DNA from: Loktanella sp. PT4BL
GTDB lineage: Bacteria; Pseudomonadota; Alphaproteobacteria; Rhodobacterales; Rhodobacteraceae
Assembly: GCF_003201935.1 (NCBI RefSeq)
Contig: NZ_QJJL01000005.1
Coordinates: 107,386 to 171,385 of the forward strand
DNA length: 64,000 nt
Reading direction: 5' to 3'
Shown: positions 27,596 through 35,840 of the stretch, one piece after another
How the letters are laid out: each line of letters begins with the position of its first letter
How positions within the stretch are numbered: position 1 is the first letter of the stretch
The notes under the pieces: model-generated
What the model saw: only the letters and a program-made list of their open reading frames with translations
Database searches by the model: none
Told to the model about the DNA's origin: nothing
Program-made: the position numbers and the translations under genes

Positions 27596-30349
27596 TTAGG
27601 CCGCTGCTTTGGCCAAGTTCCGCAGCACATAGTGCAGCACACCGCCGTTTTCGATGTATTCGATCTCAACCGCCGTATCGATCCGGCATTTCACGGTGAT
27701 CTCTTTCACGCTGCCATCGGCCATTGTGATCTTGGCGGTCATATCCTGCAGTGGCTTGACGGCATCCAGACCTTCGATAGTCACCGTTTCGTCGCCTGTC
27801 AGGCCCAGCGATTTGCGGGTGTCGCCGCCAGTGAACTCGAACGGCACAACGCCCATGCCAACAAGGTTGGAGCGGTGGATACGCTCGAAGCTTTCCGCGA
27901 TCACGGCCTTGACGCCCAGGAGTGCCGTGCCTTTTGCCGCCCAGTCGCGCGATGAACCCGCGCCGTACTGTTCGCCCGCGAAGATCACCAGCGGGGTGCC
28001 GGCCTCTTGATAGGCCATAGCCGCGTCAAAGATGGATGTCTGCGCGCCATCGGGGCCTTTGGTATAGCCGCCTTCAATGCCGTCGAGCATTTCGTTCTTG
28101 ATGCGGATGTTGGCGAATGTGCCGCGCATCATGACCTCATGGTTGCCGCGACGCGATCCGTAAGAGTTGAATTCGCGCACAGGCACCTGACGGTCCAGCA
28201 GGTATTGGCCCGCTGGGGTGGTGTCTTTGAACGAACCGGCAGGCGAGATGTGGTCGGTTGTGACCATATCGCCCAGAACCGCAAGAACCTTGGCATTTTC
28301 GACGTTCTTGATGGTGCCTGCGTCCTTGGACATGCCTTTGAAGTAGGGCGGGTTCTGAACGTAGGTTGACGATGCGGGCCAGTCGTAGGTCTCGGAATCT
28401 GTGGTCTCGACCGCTTGCCACTTTTCGTCGCCTTTGAAGACGTCGGCATATTTCTTCTGGAACGCCTCACGTGTCACGGTGCGCTCGACCAGTTCGTTGA
28501 TCTCGGCAGAGGTGGGCCAGATGTCTTTGAGGAAGACATCATTGCCGTCCTTGTCCTGCCCCAGCGGGTCGTTGATCATATCGACGTTCATGTCACCCGC
28601 CAGCGCATAGGCCACGACGAGCGGAGGAGAGGCCAGATAGTTGGCGCGCACATCAGGCGAAATGCGGCCTTCGAAGTTGCGGTTGCCCGACAGAACGGAC
28701 GTGGCGATCAGGTCGCCCTCGGCGATGGCTTCGGAGAGTTCCTGCTGGATCGGGCCAGAGTTGCCGATGCAGGTGGTGCAGCCATAACCCACAAGGTTGA
28801 AGCCGATCGCGTCGAGGTCTTCTTGCAGACCTGCGGCTTCAAGATATTCCGACACGACCTGTGAACCGGGCGCCAGTGATGTCTTGACCCATGGTTTGCT
28901 GTTCAGGCCCAAGGCGCGCGCTTTGCGTGCCACCAGACCTGCGCCGATCATGACGTAGGGGTTTGACGTGTTGGTGCAGGATGTGATCGAAGCGATCACA
29001 ACAGAACCGTCACGCAGTTTGTAATCCTCGCCTTTGACGGCTTGTGATTTGCGCGGGTCCATCGGTTCGGTCGGGGCAGGGCCCTCGGATGCCATTTCGT
29101 CAGCGGCCTTGCTGCTGTCGATGCCGCGATATTCGTTCACGACGTCCATGAAGGCCGAAGCAGCCTGGGTCAGCGGTGTGTAATCCTGCGGGCGCTTGGG
29201 ACCGGAGATTGCAGGCACAATCGTGCTCATATCAAGGTGCAGCGTGTCGGTGTAAACAGGTGCATAGTTTTCGTCGCGCCAGAAGCCGTTTTCCTTGGCG
29301 TAGGCTTCGACAAGCGCGATGCGGTCTTCGTCGCGGCCTGTGTTGCGCAGGTAGCGCAGTGTTTCACCGTCAATCGGGAAGAAACCGCAGGTCGCGCCAT
29401 ATTCCGGTGCCATGTTGGCGATGGTGGCACGGTCGGCCAGTGGCAGCACATCAAGGCCCGCGCCATAGAATTCCACGAATTTGCCCACAACGCCAAGGTT
29501 CCGCAGCATTTCGACGACTTTCAGCACAAGGTCGGTGCCTGTGGTGCCTTCGACCATCTCACCTGTCAGCTCAAAGCCGACAACTTCGGGGATCAGCATG
29601 GAGACAGGCTGGCCCAGCATCGCGGCTTCGGCCTCGATCCCGCCAACACCCCAGCCCAAGACGGCCAGACCGTTGACCATCGTGGTGTGGCTATCGGTGC
29701 CGACGAGCGTGTCTGGATAGGCCACTTCCTCGCCGTTCTGGTCTTTGTCGGTCCAGACGGTTTGCGCCAGATACTCAAGGTTCACCTGATGGCAGATGCC
29801 GGTGCCCGGTGGCACAACTCGGAAGTTGTTGAACGCGCCCTGACCCCATTTGAGGAATTGGTAACGCTCCATGTTGCGCTCATATTCACGGTCTACGTTC
29901 ATCTGGAACGCACGTGGATTGCCGAATTCGTCAATCATGACCGAGTGGTCGATGACCAGGTCAACAGGGTTCAGCGGATTGATCTGCTGGGCGTCGCCGC
30001 CCAAAGCTACGATCCCGTCGCGCATCGCGGCTAGGTCAACCACGGCAGGAACGCCGGTAAAGTCCTGCATCAGCACGCGGGCAGGGCGGTAGGCGATCTC
30101 AATGGGGTTTTTGCCGCCGTTGTCGGCCCATGCGGAGAATGCTTTGATATCGTCGACGGAGACCGAAAAACCGCCGTCTTCAAAGCGCAGCAGGTTTTCA
30201 AGCACGACCTTCAGGGCTGCGGGCAGTTTGGAAAAATCCCCCAGACCTGCGGCTTCAGCGGCAGGGATGGAATAGTAAGCGACCGACTGGTCACCGACTT
30301 TGAGGGTTTTGCGTGTCTTGGCAGTATCTTTGCCGACTGTGATCGTCAT
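27596..30349 (-). CDS. acnA: Aconitate hydratase A
   Basis: This 917-residue [4Fe-4S] enzyme interconverts citrate and isocitrate in the TCA cycle. Cluster cysteines are seen in ASITSCTNTSNP (near residue 455) and GYGCTTCIGNSGP (near 522). The swivel domain contains GEQYGAGSSRDWAAKG near residue 800. Length and domain order match the AcnA/IRP1 type rather than AcnB. It is transcribed alone from a 233-base region shared with the DUF1223 gene. Confidence 0.98.
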   Translation of the reverse strand: MTITVGKDTAKTRKTLKVGDQSVAYYSIPAAEAAGLGDFSKLPAALKVVLENLLRFEDGGFSVSVDDIKAFSAWADNGGKNPIEIAYRPARVLMQDFTGVPAVVDLAAMRDGIVALGGDAQQINPLNPVDLVIDHSVMIDEFGNPRAFQMNVDREYERNMERYQFLKWGQGAFNNFRVVPPGTGICHQVNLEYLAQTVWTDKDQNGEEVAYPDTLVGTDSHTTMVNGLAVLGWGVGGIEAEAAMLGQPVSMLIPEVVGFELTGEMVEGTTGTDLVLKVVEMLRNLGVVGKFVEFYGAGLDVLPLADRATIANMAPEYGATCGFFPIDGETLRYLRNTGRDEDRIALVEAYAKENGFWRDENYAPVYTDTLHLDMSTIVPAISGPKRPQDYTPLTQAASAFMDVVNEYRGIDSSKAADEMASEGPAPTEPMDPRKSQAVKGEDYKLRDGSVVIASITSCTNTSNPYVMIGAGLVARKARALGLNSKPWVKTSLAPGSQVVSEYLEAAGLQEDLDAIGFNLVGYGCTTCIGNSGPIQQELSEAIAEGDLIATSVLSGNRNFEGRISPDVRANYLASPPLVVAYALAGDMNVDMINDPLGQDKDGNDVFLKDIWPTSAEINELVERTVTREAFQKKYADVFKGDEKWQAVETTDSETYDWPASSTYVQNPPYFKGMSKDAGTIKNVENAKVLAVLGDMVTTDHISPAGSFKDTTPAGQYLLDRQVPVREFNSYGSRRGNHEVMMRGTFANIRIKNEMLDGIEGGYTKGPDGAQTSIFDAAMAYQEAGTPLVIFAGEQYGAGSSRDWAAKGTALLGVKAVIAESFERIHRSNLVGMGVVPFEFTGGDTRKSLGLTGDETVTIEGLDAVKPLQDMTAKITMADGSVKEITVKCRIDTAVEIEYIENGGVLHYVLRNLAKAAA

Positions 30350-30582
30350 GGCGTTCCCTTTCGTGGCGTATGCTTATGCAAGGCTGCTTGTCGCGGTGAT
30401 GCACCATGCAGATTCGTCATGCAATGCGGCGCATTTGGGCGTTGTATACTGTTGCACACAATAAAGATCAACGCCGTTTGACACTGAAACATTGTTAACT
30501 TTGCAATCGCAATTCATTGATTGGCCATTTCAGTCTAATCTGATTACACCCGACACAGAAGAGCAATTACCCGGGGTTCCTT

Positions 30583-31275
30583 ATGCGTTATTTTCTTGCT
30601 GCCTTGTCGGTCTTTGGAGTCATGCATGCAACACAGGTTGCAGCCCAGGACGATCCGGTGGTGGTTGAGCTTTATACCTCGCAAGGGTGCTCTTCGTGTC
30701 CTCCGGCAGACGAGATGCTGCATGATCTGGCCAAGCGGGATGATGTGATCGCTCTGGCACTTCATGTGGATTACTGGGATTACATCGGCTGGAAGGATAT
30801 CTTTGCAAACCCTGCTTTCACCGCACGCCAGCACGCCTATGCGCGCGCTGCGAATGCCACCTCGGTCTATACCCCGCAGATGATTATCAACGGTGTTGAA
30901 CAGGTGGTCGGTTCGCGCCCCATGCAGGTGATGGATGCGCTTCAGGCGCAAAGAGAGGCAGGAAGCCTTTTTGATCTGCAACTGACGCGGCGTGAGGGTG
31001 CCGTTCTGATCACCGCCGAACCGGGGCAAGGTGGGGACTATGCAGTGCAACTGGTCCGTTACATCCCCGAGGAAACAGTTGATATCAGACGCGGGGAAAA
31101 CGCAGGACGCAAATTGAGCTATGCCAATATCGTCACATCATGGGAAGTCGTCGCTGAATGGGACGGGCGGTCACCACTGGCGTTCGAGGCGGATGCGGCA
31201 GGGGATAGCCCGATTGTTGTGATCTTGCAGCAGTCCACGCATGGCCCGATCGTCGGTGCGGCTGTGCTGCGCTAG
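30583..31275 (+). CDS. DUF1223 secreted thioredoxin-fold protein
   Basis: This 230-residue protein has a signal peptide (cleavage after QVAAQ near residue 22), the motif LYTSQGCSSCPPADEML with a CxxC pair, and HVDYWDYIGWKD, both diagnostic of DUF1223. The fold is thioredoxin-like, so a periplasmic redox role is plausible but not established. It diverges from acnA and its stop overlaps the convergent acyltransferase gene by 4 bases. Confidence 0.88.
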   Translation: MRYFLAALSVFGVMHATQVAAQDDPVVVELYTSQGCSSCPPADEMLHDLAKRDDVIALALHVDYWDYIGWKDIFANPAFTARQHAYARAANATSVYTPQMIINGVEQVVGSRPMQVMDALQAQREAGSLFDLQLTRREGAVLITAEPGQGGDYAVQLVRYIPEETVDIRRGENAGRKLSYANIVTSWEVVAEWDGRSPLAFEADAAGDSPIVVILQQSTHGPIVGAAVLR

Positions 31276-32162
31276 GCACTGCGACCACGGTTTTTCCATC
31301 GCCTGTGCACCCAAAACCACTGCGCCGGGTTGCGCGCAATTTGTGCCTCAAGACGTGAATTCATGGCCAAAAGCATGCTTTCAGGCCTATCCGGTGCGAT
31401 GGGTGCCTCAACCTCAACCTGAAATGAAAGCCCGTCAGGCTGTCTGATTCCGAAATAGGGGATCATGACAGCATCGAGTTTCAACGCGATCTCGGCGGCA
31501 GAGACCGAGGTGCGCGCAGGGTGGCCCAGAAAGGGCAGAGAAGGCCCTGGTGCCGCGACATCAAACAGCAGCGTGCCCAGACCGCCACCGCGCAGGTGCC
31601 GCACGAAGCCCATGGTGCCGCGTCTGCCTTGGGCAAAGACAGGGCCGCCCCATGAGGTCATTGTCTTGGCATAGTGATCGTTAAAATAGGCGTTTTGCAT
31701 CGGGCGGTAGAGGCCGCCTATGGTATGCCCCATCGCGGTCAGTACCTGACGCGGGGCTTCGTGATTGCCGAAGTGGCCAGTCACAAAAAGGACCGGACGC
31801 TTGGATTTTACGGCATCCGAAAGCGCATCAAGGCCGTCCCCTTGTGGCTTGGTATCGCGTAGTTTCTTGCCGAATTCCTGCCACGAATAATTCTCGATGA
31901 CTGTGCGTCCGAAGTTGTCACAGCACTGCTCCGCAATCTGCCGCCGTTTGATGACGCCCATGTCGGGATAGACCAGCGCCAGGTTCTGTTCGGCCCGTTT
32001 GCGGTATCCTGCCAAAGGCCCGATTGCGCGGCGCAGCGCGCTGCCCATCATGCGCACGCGCGTCTCGTATGGCAGGCGCATGAGCGTGCCGATCAGGCCG
32101 CGCAGGGCGCGGTCAGCCAGCCAATCGGCCCGTGTTCCGGTCGGGGGTTCCTCAGTCGTCAC
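31272..32162 (-). CDS. LpxL/HtrB-type lysophospholipid or lipid A acyltransferase
   Basis: This 296-residue membrane-associated acyltransferase has the catalytic HX4E motif in VTGHFGNHEAPRQ near residue 130. It also has YRPMQNAYFNDHY and RRGTMGFVRHLRGGG, motifs of the lipid A late acyltransferase family. The GTG start overlaps the stop of the nitrile hydratase alpha gene (GTGA), so it is probably translated from the same message. It could be a true lipid A acyltransferase or an ornithine-lipid or lysophospholipid enzyme; sequence alone does not decide. Its coupling to a nitrile hydratase-type operon is unexpected. Confidence 0.85.
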   Translation of the reverse strand: MTTEEPPTGTRADWLADRALRGLIGTLMRLPYETRVRMMGSALRRAIGPLAGYRKRAEQNLALVYPDMGVIKRRQIAEQCCDNFGRTVIENYSWQEFGKKLRDTKPQGDGLDALSDAVKSKRPVLFVTGHFGNHEAPRQVLTAMGHTIGGLYRPMQNAYFNDHYAKTMTSWGGPVFAQGRRGTMGFVRHLRGGGLGTLLFDVAAPGPSLPFLGHPARTSVSAAEIALKLDAVMIPYFGIRQPDGLSFQVEVEAPIAPDRPESMLLAMNSRLEAQIARNPAQWFWVHRRWKNRGRSA

Positions 32163-32803
32163 GCGGCATCCGGTGATTTGGCAAGCCCCGTGCCGATCAT
32201 GCTGTCACGGGTGACGAGTTTCGCAAGGTCATCAACGTGCCATTCGTCCGTCCCTGCGGGGCGTTGCGGGATGACAACATAGCGCATGTCGGCCGTGCTG
32301 TCATGGACGTGGACCGTGGTGGTGTCGGGCAATGTGACGCCGAACTCGGCCAGCACTTTGCGTGGTTCCTTGACGGTGCGGGACCGATAGGCGCGGGATT
32401 TGTACCAATCGGGCGGCAGGCCCAACAGATTGCGCGGATAGCACGAACAAAGGGTGCAGACGACGATATTGTGGATGTGTTCCGTATTTTCCAGCGCGAT
32501 CAGCCGCATTGGGCCGATATCGAAACCCATGCCGCGAGTCGCGGCACTGGCATCTTCCAGCAAAGCTGCGCGAAAATCAGGGTCGGTCCATGCACGTGCC
32601 ACCACCGCTGCGCCATGGGCAGGGCTGCGCGCGTCCATGGCCTCGATCTGGGCGTTGATGGCCGCAGCCGTGGTCACACCTTTTTCGATCAGCAGCTCGC
32701 GCACAGCGATTTCCATTTGCTGCCAGTAGGTCAGAGGGTGATCATCATCAGGCCGGTAGGGGTGACCCGAGGGCGACAGGTGGTCGTGGTGATCATGGGG
32801 CAT
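32159..32803 (-). CDS. Nitrile hydratase alpha-type subunit (Co-type; thiocyanate hydrolase gamma-like)
   Basis: This 214-residue catalytic subunit of the nitrile hydratase superfamily has the metal claw VCTLCSCYPR near residue 112. The threonine between the first two cysteines is the feature of cobalt enzymes, where iron enzymes have serine. GLPPDWYKSRAYRSRTVKEPRKVL and the closing TRDSMIGTG are family hallmarks. The N-terminus is histidine-rich (PHDHHDH). The start is taken at MPHDHHDH; an upstream extension has no support. It is the third gene of a set whose first two encode the halves of a beta subunit, the gene order known from thiocyanate hydrolase (scnB-A-C). Confidence 0.87.
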   Translation of the reverse strand: MPHDHHDHLSPSGHPYRPDDDHPLTYWQQMEIAVRELLIEKGVTTAAAINAQIEAMDARSPAHGAAVVARAWTDPDFRAALLEDASAATRGMGFDIGPMRLIALENTEHIHNIVVCTLCSCYPRNLLGLPPDWYKSRAYRSRTVKEPRKVLAEFGVTLPDTTTVHVHDSTADMRYVVIPQRPAGTDEWHVDDLAKLVTRDSMIGTGLAKSPDAA

Positions 32804-33095
32804 GGGGTGCCTCTGCGGGTTCGAGCCAGTGGCTATAGATTTCGGCGTCAATTGTGTCGGCGGGGTTTTCGGATGCCTCACCCCAAACCTCGGCCATGGA
32901 AAAGCGGACCCGTAGCAAGGGCAGGGCCTGGGCGTTCAGCCCATAGGCCAGTTGTTCGGGGTTGGGGAAGGGACCAAGTGTGCGTTCGACCCAGCCGATC
33001 TTGCCCCGCAAATAGGATGGTGTGCGCACATGGCCGGGCGGCATATCTGCGCGCACCCGCATATATTGGCGGTCACTCACTTGCAGCCTCGCCAT
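32793..33095 (-). CDS. Nitrile hydratase beta subunit, C-terminal half (thiocyanate hydrolase alpha-like)
   Basis: This protein of about 100 residues corresponds to the SH3-like C-terminal half of a nitrile hydratase beta subunit. The diagnostic stretch is PPGHVRTPSYLRGKIGWVER, whose arginine before GK contacts the metal claw in known structures, followed by VRFSMAEVWGE. The start is either ATG at 33095 or GTG at 33080; the latter follows GAGG and overlaps the upstream stop in a GTGAGTGA arrangement. Its 3' end overlaps the alpha gene by 11 bases. Confidence 0.82.
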   Translation of the reverse strand: MARLQVSDRQYMRVRADMPPGHVRTPSYLRGKIGWVERTLGPFPNPEQLAYGLNAQALPLLRVRFSMAEVWGEASENPADTIDAEIYSHWLEPAEAPHAP

Positions 33096-33420
33096 AGGTG
33101 GCGCCGCGGGCGGCGACTGCCGTCATGCGTTGGGCAAGTTCGGCGGTTGTATAGACGCCAGCCTCGATCAGGTTCTGGTTCACGGCGGCAATCCAGCGTT
33201 CGTAGTATGTCATGGTTTCGAACGCCTCTTCGCCCATGTCTTCAAGCACGCGCCGCAGACCATCGACGGTGAAATGCCCTTGGCTCGAGGCGATGATCAT
33301 CAAGGCATCGACACGCTTTTCCCAAAGTGAAAAATCATGTTGCCCGGTAGGTATGGTGCCGGCCGCGCCGCCGCCCATGTCGTGCCAGCGTTGGCCAGTG
33401 AAAGGGTGATTATCAGTCAT
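33073..33420 (-). CDS. Nitrile hydratase beta subunit, N-terminal half (thiocyanate hydrolase beta-like)
   Basis: This 115-residue protein matches the N-terminal helical half of a nitrile hydratase beta subunit: RWHDMGGGAAG at the start, FSLWEKRVDALM, then MTYYERWIAAVNQNLIEAGVYTTAELAQRM. It is first in a three-gene overlapping set. It ends exactly in the inter-domain linker, so separate subunits are more likely than a frameshift. The short size could also fit an NHase metallochaperone-like accessory protein, which is homologous to this half. No other activator gene is visible beside it. Confidence 0.8.
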   Translation of the reverse strand: MTDNHPFTGQRWHDMGGGAAGTIPTGQHDFSLWEKRVDALMIIASSQGHFTVDGLRRVLEDMGEEAFETMTYYERWIAAVNQNLIEAGVYTTAELAQRMTAVAARGATYGEAASE

Positions 33421-33470
33421 GCTGTGAGCTTAGGAGATTTTCTGCGCGACGTGAATCACATTTGTTGTTT

Positions 33471-34526
33471 TTAGCCTTCTTCTTCGGCGGTATCCGTTGC
33501 GTCCGGATCAATCAGGGTGATGACACCGGCGTCAGCCATTTCGCGGATGACAGTCGTGATCGCGGCCATAGCCTTTTCAGCATCGTCTTTTTTGATGCGT
33601 CCGCGTTCCTGCGCATCTTCGCGCAACTGGGTTGCCATGCGCTGCGACAGGCTTTTGAGGATAAATTCTGCCGAATTCATCAGCGCCTCTTCACCGGCGA
33701 GCGCCGCCGCGATCGCCGTGGTCAGCATATCGCCATCCACGTTGCGGATCGCGTTCGGAATGTCGGTCGGTTTGACGCGCGGCGCGATGTCCTTGAAGGT
33801 GAAAATCGCCTTGCGTACATTGCTGGCGAAGTCCGGATCCGTGCCTTCCAGCCCTTCCAGCACGTCTTCACGGGTATCTGTGACTGTCGAGTTCAGAATA
33901 GCACCCAAGCGCTGCACCGGCGCCTTTTCGAACGCCTGATCGGCCGGCTGGCCATAATCCGCAGCCAATGCGGCCCCGATACGGCGCACGGCGTCAGGCG
34001 AGATATCTTCGGTCTGGGACATCGCATATGTGATCCTGCGCGCCCTTTCCCCGGGTGTCTTGGTCAGCACCTCAGCGGCCTTGGCAACCGGCAGTTTGGA
34101 CAGAGCGACCGCACAGATCTCGATACTTTCGGACTGCATGATCTTCACAAGCCGTTCGACGCTGAGGTCGACGACAACGGGCCAGTGATCGCCGTTGCGG
34201 ACGCTTTCCAGCTGGTTGCGCAGCCTGCCGGCCAGAACGGGGCTGAGGTGATCGGCAAGTGCTGTGATCGCCCCGTCACGGGTGCCGGGGGCCGTCAGAC
34301 CCACCGCCTCAAGCTCGGCAGTGAACTCTTCCGCCACGGCGGTGACGGTGGCTTTGTCGACCCGCCGCAGGGCACCCAACTCATCGGTGAGCAAGAGTTG
34401 CAACGGTTCGGGAAGTTGCCCCAATGCGAGCGTGTTGCCGTCTTCCAGCAGCATATGCACGACCATTGCCGCCTTGCGGCGACGTGTCAGGGTCATATCA
34501 GGGGTGGACGAGGCGCTGAAATCCAT
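33471..34526 (-). CDS. fliG: Divergent flagellar motor switch protein FliG-like
   Basis: This 351-residue protein has FliG architecture: an N-terminal RRRKAAMVVHMLL segment, a middle armadillo-like repeat (ALSKLPVAKAAEVLTKTPGERARRI) and a C-terminal domain (FTFKDIAP through ILKSLSQRMATQLREDAQERGRIKKDDAEKA-type helix). FliG joins the MS ring to FliM and contacts the stator. The FliM-binding EHPQ motif expected just before the middle repeat reads ESIE here. No other flagellar gene is in the window. It is co-directional with, and 48 bases after, an HTH-less LuxR-type gene. Confidence 0.8.
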   Translation of the reverse strand: MDFSASSTPDMTLTRRRKAAMVVHMLLEDGNTLALGQLPEPLQLLLTDELGALRRVDKATVTAVAEEFTAELEAVGLTAPGTRDGAITALADHLSPVLAGRLRNQLESVRNGDHWPVVVDLSVERLVKIMQSESIEICAVALSKLPVAKAAEVLTKTPGERARRITYAMSQTEDISPDAVRRIGAALAADYGQPADQAFEKAPVQRLGAILNSTVTDTREDVLEGLEGTDPDFASNVRKAIFTFKDIAPRVKPTDIPNAIRNVDGDMLTTAIAAALAGEEALMNSAEFILKSLSQRMATQLREDAQERGRIKKDDAEKAMAAITTVIREMADAGVITLIDPDATDTAEEEG

Positions 34527-34563
34527 AGGGTCACATAAACGCGTGACCGTAAAATATTGGTTA

Positions 34564-34580
34564 GCTTAAACGACTTAAGC
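34564..34580. promoter_or_regulatory. Inverted repeat GCTTAA-N5-TTAAGC between the HTH-less LuxR-type gene and fliG
   Basis: A perfect 6-base palindrome with a 5-base centre overlaps the stop codon of the HTH-less LuxR-type gene and lies about 40 bases before fliG. It contains two TTAA elements, but their spacing (5) is not that of a CtrA box (7). It may be an operator or a weak attenuator. Confidence 0.35.
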
Positions 34581-35063
34581 GCGCGGGTGTGTCACCATAA
34601 TTGACATCTTTTTCAACTGCTCGACGGTCTTGGGGTCAAGCTGGGCAGTGTCTGCGGTGTTGTCATGGATCTTGGTGACAAGTCCCTGAATACTTGCGAT
34701 TTCTTCATCCGAGAATTCGCGTTCACCGTTGGCAAAACCACAAATTGTGCGGCTGTCATCCGATACGATGGATACCACGATGCCATATCTCAGACCATGT
34801 TCAGCCGCTTTGGTCATGACACCCGCCGGATCATCAAGGGCGGACCAGCGCGTGGCACCTTCCGTATCAAACGCCCAGGCCACCATCGGGTCTGACATCA
34901 ACAGACCATTTCGTGAATAGTAATCCAGCCAGTCTTTGGGATAGGTTTGGAACATGAACTTGGGGGTCGTGTACTCAATATGGATGCCTAACGCATAGCC
35001 AGCCGGCGCAAGGTCATTGAGCTGGCCGAGTGTTTCGCTAATCTCAAATTGCGTAGAGGCCAT
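34575..35063 (-). CDS. Autoinducer-binding domain protein lacking the LuxR DNA-binding domain
   Basis: This 162-residue protein aligns along its length with the N-terminal ligand domain of the neighbouring LuxR: LAPAGYALGIHIEY, FQTYPKDWLDYYSRNGLLMSDPMVAWAF, RWSALDDPAG and LRYGIVVSIVSDDS all have counterparts there. It then ends VEQLKKMSIMVTHPRA at the point where the other protein begins its helix-turn-helix. Without an HTH it may act as a ligand-dependent dimer partner or sink. It is divergent from luxR and 48 bases upstream of fliG in the same direction. Confidence 0.8.
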   Translation of the reverse strand: MASTQFEISETLGQLNDLAPAGYALGIHIEYTTPKFMFQTYPKDWLDYYSRNGLLMSDPMVAWAFDTEGATRWSALDDPAGVMTKAAEHGLRYGIVVSIVSDDSRTICGFANGEREFSDEEIASIQGLVTKIHDNTADTAQLDPKTVEQLKKMSIMVTHPRA

Positions 35064-35200
35064 CGAATTGTACTCGCTTTCCGGTTGCCAAGATTAACGT
35101 TATGACCATAAAGTCTGTTCGAACCGCTGTCCGGGCATATTAGGGCGAACAGCGCGGCCGCAACAAGAGCTTTGTTACAACGGCTCGTTAAGGAAGTTGA
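35064..35200. promoter_or_regulatory. Divergent promoter region between the two LuxR-type genes
   Basis: This is a 137-base AT-richer region. It contains the spaced inverted repeat CGCTGT (35125-35130) ... ACAGCG (35149-35154), 18 bases apart, and the short palindrome TAACGTTA. Either could be a regulator site; neither resembles the candidate lux box upstream of luxI. Confidence 0.4.
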
Positions 35201-35809
35201 ATGTCGACACTCTTAGACCCAGAAGAGATTGGGCAGCTAGCCCCCTCTGGCTATTATGTGGCGCTACGCATTGGCTTTGCTTTCCCGATGGAAGAGGTGA
35301 ACGCCTTTCCGAAAGGCTGGATCAACCATTACACCAAACAGCGGTATATGCTTTTTGATCCGGTCGTAAAGTGGGCCTATGCGAATGTGGGTGCCATCAG
35401 GTGGTCCGCACTTGCAGAAGACGATCCAAAGCGAATCATCACTCAGGCCTATAGTTTTGGTATGCGATACGGTGTCACTGTTTCGGTGTTTGATAGCGAT
35501 GCAGACGAGCAACGGTCCTTTGCATCTTTTACACGATCTGACCGGGATTACACCGATCTCGAAGTGAAGCTGCTTCTTGCCTATCTGACGCGCCGCCACA
35601 CCGAGACGGCGCCACCGACGAATCTGACCAAGGCAGAGCTCGAAGCTTTGGGGATGGTCAAGGACGGTAAGCGCTTGAAAGAAATCGCGTTTGAGTTGAG
35701 TGTTAGCGAAGGGGCAGTCAAGCAGCGGCTCAAGAATGCCAAACTGAAACTGGGTGCGAAAACCGGGACCCAGGCGGCTGCATTGGCAAATCAATTCGGC
35801 CTAATCTAA
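35201..35809 (+). CDS. LuxR-family quorum-sensing regulator
   Basis: This 202-residue regulator has an N-terminal autoinducer-binding domain (residues about 8-130, with WINHY, DPVVKWAY and IRWSAL) and a C-terminal LuxR helix-turn-helix (KRLKEIAFELSVSEGAVKQRLKNAKLKLG). The usual longer linker is short, making it smaller than LuxR or TraR (about 235-250). It lies 125 bases upstream of luxI in the same direction and is the likely receptor for the signal that LuxI makes. Confidence 0.92.
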   Translation: MSTLLDPEEIGQLAPSGYYVALRIGFAFPMEEVNAFPKGWINHYTKQRYMLFDPVVKWAYANVGAIRWSALAEDDPKRIITQAYSFGMRYGVTVSVFDSDADEQRSFASFTRSDRDYTDLEVKLLLAYLTRRHTETAPPTNLTKAELEALGMVKDGKRLKEIAFELSVSEGAVKQRLKNAKLKLGAKTGTQAAALANQFGLI

Positions 35810-35840
35810 AAAGAATTAGGCGCTTCTTTTATCCATTCCT

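Noticed and set aside
32793..33420. Treating the two halves of the nitrile hydratase beta subunit as one frameshifted gene
   Set aside because: The split falls in the domain linker, both halves have complete starts and stops with overlap, and the same split exists in thiocyanate hydrolase.
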